A DNA stretch of 64,000 bases from Marinobacterium sp. (lineage in GTDB: Bacteria > Pseudomonadota > Gammaproteobacteria > Pseudomonadales > Balneatricaceae): contig JAUWAC010000003.1 in assembly GCA_030602245.1 (NCBI GenBank), positions 124,001 through 188,000 on the forward strand, given 5' to 3'. A model generated the notes under the pieces. That model was not told where the DNA came from. It saw only the letters and a program-made list of their open reading frames with translations, and ran no database searches. Position numbers and translations under genes: made by a program. Positions 51,249 to 58,673 of the stretch are shown piece by piece. Numbering within the stretch: the stretch's first letter is position 1; the number at the start of each line of letters is the position of its first letter.

Positions 51249-51830
51249 TTAGTTCAGGTTAATCTCAACGTCGTGCCGGCGCAGGAGTTTGCCGGCAGAG
51301 TCAATACTCAGGCACGAATCAGGGAAGAGATAATGCCAGCCAGACTCGAACGACGTATCGGGCTACTGTCAAACCAGTGCATCCGGCAGCCAAACAGCCG
51401 CACAACCTTCGCACATCAAATCCTGCCTGAGATTGTTTTTTACCTGCCCTGCCTGATGGCCCAACAGGGGCAAAAGTCGCACCGCCAGCGTCACCAGTCG
51501 GTGTTTTCGTCCTTTACCGCTAATCATCCGAACCTGCCTGAAACCGACATCCTTGATACTCAGGCGCACTCGCTCAATTCATCGCAATTCCGAGCAGTAC
51601 AGCATCGCGACCAAGCGCAAAAGGGGTCTGACCCCTTTTTCCACACGCTCAACGGCCAAGAAGGTCAGGAAGCGGATGATGTCTTCATCGTGCAATTGGC
51701 TAGGGTGGCGCTTGCCGCTGTACAGAATGAAGTACTTGATCCAGTAAAGATATGTGCTGATCGTCCGGCGACTGTAGCGCTGGACCAGCATGAAGTCCTC
51801 AACAGACTTGAGAAAAGGAGATTTCGACAT
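51249..51830 (-). pseudogene. decayed integron integrase (intI)
   Basis: From ATG 51830 the minus strand encodes an IntI-like N-terminus: FLKSVEDFMLVQRYSRRT, TYLYWIKYFILYSGKRHPS and LAVER. The frame then jumps, through a GGGGTC palindrome, to the central catalytic region: AMLYCSELR, stop, IERVRLSIKDVGF, then GKGRKHRLVTLAVRLLPLL and WLPDALV. Two more in-frame stops follow, then integron-specific remnants ESGWHYLFPDSCLSID and RRHDVEIN. About 100 residues are missing in the middle, and the C-terminal His/Arg/Tyr active site is gone. The remnants LRLSIKDV and FPxxxLSxD are characteristic of IntI rather than other tyrosine recombinases. Confidence 0.85.
51619..51639. repeat. GGGGTC palindrome inside intI
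   Basis: AAAAGGGGTC and GACCCCTTTT form perfect 10-base arms around one central base. It sits exactly where the integrase sequence jumps from residue about 70 to the central domain. A related palindrome lies at 54718-54742. Confidence 0.85.
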
Positions 51831-52064
51831 GTACCACACCTCATCCATGAAATGTATGCAGACCGTTATACCCGCTGTGTGACGTGATGTCGAGAAAAGT
51901 ACCTTTTTGACAGTTCGACTTGGTGTCAAATCATTGTATATCAATGGGTTATGAAGTTGCGATGAGAATTAAAAGGTATACCCGCTAATAATTATTATGA
52001 GGTCGCAGACCTCATTAACAGACTGTTATGCTTTAAGACCAACATTCACAATAGGAGATATAAA
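51831..52064 (+). other. putative attI/Pc region of the integron
   Basis: An AT-rich, gene-free stretch between the divergent intI remnant and the first cassette, the expected position of the integron promoter and attI site. TTGACA occurs near 51915. A short inverted repeat GAGGTC/GACCTC (52000-52014) is followed by GTTATGC (52025-52031), one mismatch from the attC core GTTRRRY. The recombination point is therefore likely near 52025, but the site is not defined with certainty. Confidence 0.5.
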
Positions 52065-52373
52065 TTGGGATTTTTCGGTAGTTTGTTTGGAAAAAAGAAA
52101 CAAAATGAACCGCCCTATCCATCTTGGGCAAGTGATAGAGCCAAAATGCAGGCATTTATTTCAACATTAAAGGAAAAGTCAAAACAAAGGAATATTCCAG
52201 AAAAATTTCTTGGCGGCGTTATGACTAATGAATATAGTCAAAATAAACTTCTATTCACGGCTGGTTTAATGGAGCAGAATGGATCTTCGTATGAAGAACA
52301 GGTGAAGGCTATAATCGATCATGTTGAGAAATACTGGTCGAATATAGATGATAAAGAAATGTGGCGTAGTTAA
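52065..52373 (+). CDS. integron cassette 1, first gene: small hypothetical protein
   Basis: 102 residues from a TTG start with AGGAGA six bases upstream. It begins MGFFGSLFGKKKQNEPPY, a hydrophobic-then-basic start common in small cassette proteins, and is otherwise soluble and predicted helical. Codon use is AT-rich, unlike the surrounding nif genes. No attC follows it, so it shares one cassette with the next gene 31 bp downstream. Function unknown. Confidence 0.75.
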   Translation: MGFFGSLFGKKKQNEPPYPSWASDRAKMQAFISTLKEKSKQRNIPEKFLGGVMTNEYSQNKLLFTAGLMEQNGSSYEEQVKAIIDHVEKYWSNIDDKEMWRS

Positions 52374-52404
52374 GTATCTGGGTTGGTTTTAATGTGGAGA
52401 ACTT

Positions 52405-52923
52405 ATGTCGCCTAATATTTTCATAGAATACTTTGAAAGAACTGAGAATTCGGATTATTTGCATGGAGTCATTGGAAGGTGCCTAATAGTTGCAACAAGG
52501 TTTGATTCTATGTGCACTGGACTGTCAATGGCTCTTGAGATCAGATCTGGTGCCGTGTATTTGCTAAATTCGGATGAAGATTTCAATCAGTTTGTAACGA
52601 AAGTCGAATCAAAATATCGTACTCTCAATTCCAGTATTCAGTCTTTCTCTCTCCCTACCGAATTATCTGAGACATTGCATCAAGCTAGAAAGTCCAGGAA
52701 TGAAGTGGCTCATACCTTAACAAAAGGGATGGAGGGTTGCGTTGATACTAAAATAAGCAATGGTGACTTCATTAATGATGTGCGGGGATATATAGGCGAC
52801 ATCGTTGATGGAGACATTATTGTTTCTTTGTTGATGAGTAAGTTTAATAATGAACCGGTGTTGAACATGCAGAGTCTGGATGGGTATAAAAATAAAGTCA
52901 TCAACTGGGTTGTTGAACCATAA
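52405..52923 (+). CDS. integron cassette 1, second gene: protein with HEPN-like RxxxxH motif
   Basis: A 172-residue, mostly helical, soluble protein with strongly AT-rich codon use. The stretch KSRNEVAHTLTKG contains R-x4-H with the Asn directly after Arg, as in HEPN-type RNases and HEPN-like proteins. If the fold is HEPN it could be an RNase toxin or an abortive-infection effector, perhaps with the small upstream protein as partner. This rests on one motif. It ends six bases before attC1. Confidence 0.7.
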   Translation: MSPNIFIEYFERTENSDYLHGVIGRCLIVATRFDSMCTGLSMALEIRSGAVYLLNSDEDFNQFVTKVESKYRTLNSSIQSFSLPTELSETLHQARKSRNEVAHTLTKGMEGCVDTKISNGDFINDVRGYIGDIVDGDIIVSLLMSKFNNEPVLNMQSLDGYKNKVINWVVEP

Positions 52924-52928
52924 AGCAA

Positions 52929-53001
52929 GCATAACAATCACATCCAGTCCGACCCAAAAAACGCTGCGCGTTTTTCGGTCGGCTGATGTGTGGCGTTAGG
53001 C
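52929..53001 (+). repeat. attC recombination site 1
   Basis: A 73-bp imperfect palindrome bounded by R'' GCATAAC (52929-52935) and R' GTTAGGC (52995-53001). Inner arms pair CACATC with GATGTG and CCGACC with GGTCGG, leaving extrahelical bases on one side, as required for folded single-strand attC recombination. It terminates cassette 1. Confidence 0.9.
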
Positions 53002-53020
53002 ATTGAAAAAGGGGGATTCG

Positions 53021-53704
53021 ATGTTTTGCACTCAATGCGGTAAAGCAACAGCGAGCGATGCGAAATTCTGCGGGCGCTGCGGAGCACCACGGGACGTCAT
53101 GAACCTTCAACCGACACAAGGTTCTGGCAGTGTGGAGTCCAGCACTCCACCAGCAACAGCAGCAGCACCACCAGCGGAGGCTAACGCGCCGTCTACTGCG
53201 CGAGTTCGCCCGTGGGTTAGATACTGGGCGCGAATGTTCGATATCTACTTGGCCGCAATCGTAGGCGGCCTATTGATAGGTATGCTAAATCCATACGCAT
53301 TCAGCGAGCCTGGAAGCGATCAGTTGTTCGGGCTTGCCTTGGTCTTCGCTTGGGTGTTCATTGAATCGTTGTTTCTTTCAATGTTCGGTACAACGCCAGG
53401 CAAGTGGCTCTTTAAGGTTCGACTTATTCCACCATCTGGAGAAAAGCCTGATTACTCCACCGCGCTTTCAAGGAGCTTCAAGGTCTGGTGGCGCGGCCTT
53501 GGCATTGGATTTCCAATCGCAAGTCTCATCACTCTCATCGTGGCGCATGGGAAACTAACAAAGAATGGCATCACAAGCTGGGATAGAGATGATGGATTTT
53601 CGGTCATGCACGAGCGTATCGGCCCGCTAAGAATCATGATTGCTGTTGGATTCTTCGTTATGTTTCTACTATTTGTCATTGTCGGAAGCGCGGCAAATGC
53701 CTAA
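53021..53704 (+). CDS. integron cassette 2: zinc-ribbon plus RDD-family membrane protein
   Basis: About 227 residues from ATG 53021, preceded by GGGGGA. An N-terminal zinc ribbon (FCTQCGKATASDAKFCGRCGAP) is followed by a Ser/Pro/Ala linker. The RDD domain comes next, with PWVRYWARMFDIYLAAIVGG, FGTTPGKWLFKVRL and about four membrane helices. RDD proteins are common in integron arrays; some act in ion transport. The stop codon lies inside the attC2 R'' core, a typical cassette arrangement. Confidence 0.88.
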   Translation: MFCTQCGKATASDAKFCGRCGAPRDVMNLQPTQGSGSVESSTPPATAAAPPAEANAPSTARVRPWVRYWARMFDIYLAAIVGGLLIGMLNPYAFSEPGSDQLFGLALVFAWVFIESLFLSMFGTTPGKWLFKVRLIPPSGEKPDYSTALSRSFKVWWRGLGIGFPIASLITLIVAHGKLTKNGITSWDRDDGFSVMHERIGPLRIMIAVGFFVMFLLFVIVGSAANA

Positions 53705-53758
53705 CAATTCGTTCAAGTCGACGCCGCTTCGCGGCGCGGCTTAATTCAGGCGTTAAGG
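53699..53758 (+). repeat. attC recombination site 2
   Basis: A classic 59-base-element type site: R'' GCCTAAC (53699-53705), a palindromic centre ACGCCGCTTCGCGGCG, and R' GTTAAGG (53752-53758). The last R' base departs from GTTRRRY because an IS5-type end starts at 53757. Its sequence is close to attC sites of aadA-type cassettes. Confidence 0.92.
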
Positions 53759-54717
53759 AAGGTGTGATCAAGTCCGCTACATGGGACAATGCTGACTACA
53801 CATGATCGAGGGTGCATAAGATGGATCAGCAACTTACATTCGCGGACAGCGAGTTCAGCAACAAGCGCCGTCAGACCCGCAAGGAGAAATTCCTCGGCCG
53901 CATGGATAAGCTGATTCCATGGGCGCGTCTCGAAGCCGTTATCGAGCCTCACTATCCCAAGGCTGGTAACGGCCGTCGGCCTTACCCCTTGTCCACCATG
54001 TTGCGCATTCACTGCATGCAGCAGTGGTATAACCTCAGTGATCCAGCCATGGAAGATGCGCTTTACGAGATTGCCTCAATGCGGCTGTTTGCAGGTTTAT
54101 CACTGGATAAAGCCATCCCCGATCACACCACCATTCTGAAGTTCCGGCACTTGCTCGAACGCCACGATCTGGCCCGACAGATTTTTGAAGAGGTGAACCA
54201 ATGGCTGTCTGAGGCCGGTGTTCTTTTGAAAGAGGGCTCACTGGTTGATGCCACCATCATCGAAGCCCCCAGCTCCACCAAGAACAAAGCGGGCGAGCGT
54301 GACCCTGAGATGCATCAGGCCAAAAAAGGCAATCAGTGGCATTTCGGCATGAAAGCCCATATAGGTGTGGATGCCCGCACCGGTATCACACACAGTTTCA
54401 GCACAACTGCCGCAAACGAGCACGATCTCAATCAAGCTGACCAGCTTCTACATGGTGAAGAAGCATTCATCTTTGCTGATGCGGGTTACCGTGGCGCCGA
54501 AAAGCGGGAAGAGCTGAAAGATGTCAGTGCCGACTGGCACATCGCCGAACAACCCGGGCAGCTGAAGATCCTGAAAAAGCATCCCCGGATCAATAAGGTC
54601 AAAATCCGCACCGAGTATCTGAAGGCCAGCCTCCGCGCCAAGGTCGAGCATCCGTTCCGGATCATCAAGTGCCAGTTTGGTTTTGTAAAAGCCCGCTACC
54701 GTGGCCTTAAGAAAAAG
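53757..54717 (+). mobile_element. 3'-truncated IS5-family insertion sequence
   Basis: The left end GGAAGGTGTGATCAAGTCC is the IS5-type terminal inverted repeat, directly preceded by TTAA, a fit to the YTAR target preference. No matching right terminal repeat is present. Homology to IS5 transposase stops at 54717, where a palindrome begins. The element is therefore incapable of transposing itself. Confidence 0.9.
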
Positions 54718-54742
54718 AAAATAGGGGTCAGAGCCCTATTTT
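54718..54742. repeat. GGGGTC palindrome at the IS truncation point
   Basis: AAAATAGGG and CCCTATTTT form 9-base arms around GTCAGAG. It starts exactly where transposase homology ends, and its core GGGGTCAGA equals the core of the palindrome in intI. Confidence 0.85.
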
Positions 54743-54785
54743 CACCGCGAAGCGGGTCAAACTGCAGGGGCGGCTTGGGATTGTT

Positions 54786-54811
54786 AAGGGACTTGTCCGT
54801 ACAAGTCCCTT
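54786..54811. repeat. perfect inverted repeat between the IS remnant and lrv
   Basis: AAGGGACTTG (54786-54795) is inverted at 54802-54811, with a six-base loop TCCGTA. The arm contains GGACTTG, which also occurs in IS5-type ends, so it may be part of a rearranged IS end. It could also act as a terminator for lrv on the minus strand. Confidence 0.6.
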
Positions 54812-54916
54812 GACTCGCCATCCGGCGAAACCGGTATTGGCTAGCGGAGCAAAGTAGATAGCCGCAACTGAAGGACTAAAGCCGCCGTATGCGCTGTAAG
54901 CGTGATAGAGGCAGGC

Positions 54917-55678
54917 TCAGTCGCTGCCCTTCTCCCCTGCATCCTTCAACCGCGTTGCCACCAGATCGCGGACTTCCGGATCGGGGTCATCCCTGAGCGC
55001 GTGCAGTGCTTCGAGCGGGGCGTCCATGGCGGCGGCCAGACGCACGGTCCAGTCCGGGTCCTGCAGCATCGGGACGACAGCGGCGCCCTCGAGGCGATCG
55101 GCGACGATGCGCCGCACTTCGGCTTCCGGGTCGTTCATCATCAGGCCGAGGCTGACTTCCGGCAGGCGCCGGGCGACCAGTTTGCGGACTTGGCGGTCGG
55201 GGTCGCGGATCATGCGGAACAGGCGCCCTTGCGGCAGGCGCTGGGTCACGTAGGCGCGCACGAGGTAGTCCGGGTCGTCGGCGAGTTTTTCGAGGTGCTC
55301 AACCGGGATGCGGTCGGCAACGGTGATCCGCACCTCGCGGTCCTCATCGTCGATCAGCGCCAGCAGTTTATCCCGTGGCAGGCGATAAGCGACGGCGCGG
55401 CGTACCGCTTCGTCCGGGTCGCGGATCAGTTTATCCAGCGCATCGAGCGGTGCATACCGCACGGCGATCGCGCGCCGCTCCCAGAAGGCGTCCTGCAGAT
55501 AGTAGATCGCCAGGTGCGGGTTCACGCGCAGAAATCGGTCGATCTGGCGGCCGCTGTGCGCGGCGATGCAGACGTCTCCGGGCACGCAGCGCCCGGTCAG
55601 CAGCAGGTCGACCTTGTAACGGCAAAAGCGACAGTCGGCGACCGGTGTCAGGTCGCCGTCGTTACGCTCAGTCGTCAT
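54917..55678 (-). CDS. lrv: LRV (leucine-rich repeat variant) protein with [4Fe-4S] domain
   Basis: 253 residues. The N-terminal iron-sulfur module has four cysteines (CRFCRYKV and GRCVPGDVC). It is followed by about seven 24-residue LRV repeats of the type DPDxxVRRxVAxRLP. The family was defined from the Azotobacter vinelandii nif region, where the gene likewise lies between nifY and nifE. Function unknown. It overlaps the upstream gene by 11 bp. Confidence 0.92.
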   Translation of the reverse strand: MTTERNDGDLTPVADCRFCRYKVDLLLTGRCVPGDVCIAAHSGRQIDRFLRVNPHLAIYYLQDAFWERRAIAVRYAPLDALDKLIRDPDEAVRRAVAYRLPRDKLLALIDDEDREVRITVADRIPVEHLEKLADDPDYLVRAYVTQRLPQGRLFRMIRDPDRQVRKLVARRLPEVSLGLMMNDPEAEVRRIVADRLEGAAVVPMLQDPDWTVRLAAAMDAPLEALHALRDDPDPEVRDLVATRLKDAGEKGSD

Positions 55679-55943
55679 CCGCCATCACCTCCGCCAGCAC
55701 GACACCGGAGGCTGATTCGGGGTCGTTGGACAGTTTCGAGCAGTGATCGCTCGAGTTGACGAGGTAGATGTTGAAGTTCTCACGCTCCGCCCAGGGTCTG
55801 GCCGTGGCGCCGATATCTTCGTCGAAGCACCAGGTGAAGTGGTAGTCGGGATACTGCTTGCGCAGGTCGGCGACCAGCGGTTCGCCGATCACCTGACCGG
55901 AGGCGTATTCACAGATCGCATTGAGCACATCTTCGGTGATCAT
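55668..55943 (-). CDS. small nif-associated protein (ORF1-like)
   Basis: A 91-residue protein with the central motif YHFTWCFDEDIG and a C-terminal SGVVLAEVMADDD. It matches in position the small ORF found between nifY and lrv in Azotobacter, and may be DUF6129; that label is from memory and uncertain. It is translationally coupled at both ends (4-bp and 11-bp overlaps). Confidence 0.8.
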   Translation of the reverse strand: MITEDVLNAICEYASGQVIGEPLVADLRKQYPDYHFTWCFDEDIGATARPWAERENFNIYLVNSSDHCSKLSNDPESASGVVLAEVMADDD

Positions 55944-56656
55944 ATGGCCTCCTCGGCTTCAGTGGTGAAGCGCACGCGTTCTTCTGCCTTGTACCCCATC
56001 ACCTTGGCCAGCCACGGCGGCGGGTTGTTGCCGATGACGCCGGTGAGTGCGTTCATCAGCTCCGGTGCGTCGCCGCCGTTGGGCAGCTTGACCGGGTGCA
56101 GGCCGGCCCGTACGACCTTGGCCGCCGCCGGCCCACCGATCGAGACGGTGTAGAGCAGCTGACAGTCCTTGATGAGGTCGGCACGCCAGGCGTTCTTGTC
56201 CTCATCCTCGGGCGCGCGGCCGGCGGAGCGGATCTCGATCAGGCGGCTTTCGCTGTCGGAGACCTGGTAGATGAGAAAACGGGCACAGGAGCCAAAGTGG
56301 CCGTCGATGCGGGCATCGTGGTTGGAAGCACAGGCCACGCGGATCGAGCCGGGCATGTCGCCGTCCTGGTAAGGCTGGGTGTCCGGCAGTGGGGTTTCAA
56401 CCTGTTCGGTCTGAACGCCGATTCCTTTGAGCAGACTAAGTGCAGCCTTGAGGTGTTCGGTCTCGATATCGGCGAACTCACCTTCGGCCGCCGCCTTGAG
56501 TTTGGCGACCTTGAGCCGTCCCAGTTTTGTCGGTGTGATCGGCAGGCCGACCGCGTCCAGCAAAACCGTCATCAGACGTTTCGGATCAGTGTCGGGAAGC
56601 GCCCGGGCGGCAAGCCCGATACGCAGAGCAACTTCGGGGGAAAGTTTATCTGCCAT
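55940..56656 (-). CDS. nafY: NafY/NifY-type FeMo-cofactor insertion protein
   Basis: 238 residues: an N-terminal helical domain (about 1-95, the NafY apo-dinitrogenase-binding type) and a C-terminal cofactor-binding domain (ACASNHDARIDGHFGSCARFLIY, then LLYTVSIGGPAAAKVVRAGLHPV). In A. vinelandii NafY/NifY bind FeMo-co and apo-NifDK. NifY versus NafY naming is not resolved here. Confidence 0.9.
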   Translation of the reverse strand: MADKLSPEVALRIGLAARALPDTDPKRLMTVLLDAVGLPITPTKLGRLKVAKLKAAAEGEFADIETEHLKAALSLLKGIGVQTEQVETPLPDTQPYQDGDMPGSIRVACASNHDARIDGHFGSCARFLIYQVSDSESRLIEIRSAGRAPEDEDKNAWRADLIKDCQLLYTVSIGGPAAAKVVRAGLHPVKLPNGGDAPELMNALTGVIGNNPPPWLAKVMGYKAEERVRFTTEAEEAI

Positions 56657-56671
56657 GGCTCTGCCCTCTTC

Positions 56672-56881
56672 TCAGCCGCGCTTGGCGCGCAGGGTGATCG
56701 GTAACTTGGGGGGTGCATCCAGCGGTTCGATGAAGTACCGGGTACCGTCGGTCAGCTCGATGGTGCCACCCCAGCTGTCTTCTGAGTTGAATTCGATGGA
56801 GGAGATCTCGTCTTCCTGGTCCTTCTTGGCGACGTAGAGGGTCATCTTGCCCTCGTTCTGGCGGATCATTACGTTCGGCAT
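56672..56881 (-). CDS. nifT: NifT/FixU
   Basis: A 69-residue protein (MPNVMIRQNEGKMTLYVAKK...) that matches NifT/FixU in length and in position directly after nifK. Its function is unknown in all species and it is often dispensable. 122 bp with two small hairpins separate it from nifK. Confidence 0.94.
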   Translation of the reverse strand: MPNVMIRQNEGKMTLYVAKKDQEDEISSIEFNSEDSWGGTIELTDGTRYFIEPLDAPPKLPITLRAKRG

Positions 56882-57003
56882 GGCCGCTTCCTCTTGGTGG
56901 AGAAACCTGCCGCCGCATGAGCAGACGGCAGGGACCTCAGGTTCTTATCGCCCCGCTCCTGCGCATCCATGCGCCCGCGGGATACCGTACATCCTGTACG
57001 TCA

Positions 57004-58575
57004 TTAACGAACCAGATCGTAGTTGTAGTCAGTGGTCTGCATGCCGCGGGTTTCGTCGTCGAGACGCTCCAGCACTGCATTCACGATGGTGGTCAGCATC
57101 TGCATGGCCCCTTCGTAGCCCAGTGTGGTCTGGCGATGCAGGTGGTGACGGTCAAAGATCGGGAAGCCCAGACGGATCAGCGGTACTTCGTGCTCCTTGC
57201 CCTTGTACAGCGTATCGCGCTGGATATCCTTGCCGTAGGAGTTACCGATCAGGAAGTCCGGCTTGTTGGTGAAGCACAGTGAACGCATGTGCCACAGGTC
57301 CTTGCCGATGTGTACTTCGCTGTCAGCCCCGTACGGAGACTCGGCCAGAATCGCTTCCATCTCTTTCTTCCAGCGCTTGTTGGCGTGGTGGCAGAGAATG
57401 TGAATCGGCTCGGCGCCCAGCTCCAGCAGGAACTTGGTCAGGCCCATGACGAAGTCAGCGTCACCGTAGAGCGCGAACTTCTTGCCGTGCAGCCAGGTGT
57501 GGGAGTCGGTCATCATGTCGACGAGGCGACCGCGTTCCAGCTCCAGCGCCTTGCTGATCGGCTTGCCGGTGATCTCGGAGACTTTCATCAGCAGTTCGTC
57601 GGTCCACTCCAGACCCATCGGGATCTTGAGCTTCGGTACGTCGTGCTTCCAGGTGTTTTCGACCAGTTTCTTGGTCTTCACCAGCTGCCACGGCTGCAGC
57701 AGGATGGTGTTCAGCGCGTTCGGCGCATCCTTGATCTCGGCCTGAGTGGTACCGCCCTCGTACATGCGGAACTGGCCGTCAGCCGGGGTATCCAGCACTT
57801 CGGACGGATCCGACAGCAGGGTCATTTCCACATCCATGTCGGCCATCATGCGCTTAATGACGCGATAGTTGCCGAGATAGGTCTCGAAGCCCGGCACGAA
57901 GTTCAGCTTGCCGTTGCTGCCGACTTCCTTGCCTTCCATGTCGTTGAGGGTGAAGTAACGGGCGATACCCTCGAACATGTTGTCCCAGCCCGTGGTGTGG
58001 CTGCCGACGAAGCTCGGCGTGTGCGCGAACGGGGTCGGGAAGTCCTGCTCGATGTGACCTTCCTTCTTGGCGTTGCCGATGAAGGCGTTGAGGTCGTCAC
58101 CGATAACCTCGGCCATACAGGTGGTGGAGACCGCGATCATCTCCGGCTTGTACAGCGCCTTGGCGTTTTCCAGGCCGTCGAACATGTTCTTCTGGCCACC
58201 GAATACAGCCGCGTCTTCGGTCATGGAGTCAGATACAGTTGCGATCGGCTCCTTGAAGTGGCGGTTGAAGTAGGTACGGAAGTAGGCAACACACCCCTGA
58301 GAGCCGTGGACGTACGGCAGGGTCTTTTCGAAGCCCAGTGAACAGAGGACTGCACCCAGCGGCTGGCAGGCTTTGGCCGGGTTGACCGTCAGGGCTTCAC
58401 GGGCAAAGTTCAGCTCCTGATATTCCTTGGTCGTGGTCCATTCGAACACTTCGTCGATCTTGGACTGCGGATGCTTCTCTTCGAAATCATCGCGCTTCTT
58501 GGCCAGCATATCCTGGTAGTCGTCTTCGAGGAACAGCGGATAGCTCGGCTTGATGTTATCAACTGACTGACTCAT
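57004..58575 (-). CDS. nifK: nitrogenase MoFe protein beta chain
   Basis: 523 residues. P-cluster cysteines lie in NPAKACQPLGAVLCSLGF, HGSQGCVAYFRTYFNRHF and VSTTCMAEVIGDDL, and the family segment TPFAHTPSFVGSH is present. It forms the alpha2-beta2 MoFe protein with NifD. A strong ribosome-binding site (GGAGGAGA) precedes ATG 58575. The N-terminal extension before the first cysteine is normal for group I enzymes. Confidence 0.98.
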   Translation of the reverse strand: MSQSVDNIKPSYPLFLEDDYQDMLAKKRDDFEEKHPQSKIDEVFEWTTTKEYQELNFAREALTVNPAKACQPLGAVLCSLGFEKTLPYVHGSQGCVAYFRTYFNRHFKEPIATVSDSMTEDAAVFGGQKNMFDGLENAKALYKPEMIAVSTTCMAEVIGDDLNAFIGNAKKEGHIEQDFPTPFAHTPSFVGSHTTGWDNMFEGIARYFTLNDMEGKEVGSNGKLNFVPGFETYLGNYRVIKRMMADMDVEMTLLSDPSEVLDTPADGQFRMYEGGTTQAEIKDAPNALNTILLQPWQLVKTKKLVENTWKHDVPKLKIPMGLEWTDELLMKVSEITGKPISKALELERGRLVDMMTDSHTWLHGKKFALYGDADFVMGLTKFLLELGAEPIHILCHHANKRWKKEMEAILAESPYGADSEVHIGKDLWHMRSLCFTNKPDFLIGNSYGKDIQRDTLYKGKEHEVPLIRLGFPIFDRHHLHRQTTLGYEGAMQMLTTIVNAVLERLDDETRGMQTTDYNYDLVR

Positions 58576-58633
58576 TTCATTCTCTCCTCCCGCGCCACCA
58601 ATCTGTGAACAAGCGGGTCAAAGTGGATAGTGG

Positions 58634-58660
58634 GGTTCACGGTCGCAACGACCGTGAACC
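58634..58660. other. 12-bp hairpin between nifD and nifK
   Basis: GGTTCACGGTCG and CGACCGTGAACC pair perfectly around a CAA loop in the 98-bp nifD-nifK spacer. No T-run follows, so it is probably an RNA stability or processing element and not a terminator. Confidence 0.7.
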
Positions 58661-58673
58661 TTTAGCCGTCGAC

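Larger units (their letters stand above)
53821..54813 (+). pseudogene. truncated IS5-family transposase
   Basis: From ATG 53821 the sequence follows IS5 transposase closely ([40 protein letters not shown]). DDE residues are visible in [21 protein letters not shown] and [15 protein letters not shown]. After [11 protein letters not shown], the final 30 or so residues (normally xNDxQLAMLFTLANLFR) are replaced by unrelated read-through ([13 protein letters not shown]...) to 54813. Confidence 0.9.

Noticed and set aside
51219-51887. 222-residue plus-strand frame
   Set aside because: It is antisense to the intI remnant, which shows clear integrase homology on the minus strand.
54718-54813. C-terminal residues [13 protein letters not shown]... 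as a real transposase end
   Set aside because: They arise by read-through into the palindrome after IS5 homology stops; the conserved IS5 C-terminus is missing.
54860-54916. Possible group II intron 3' end (CCGCCGTATGCGCTGTAAGCG) near the integron
   Set aside because: Group IIC introns do target attC sites, but the stem does not fit domain V well and no reverse transcriptase or intron body is present.
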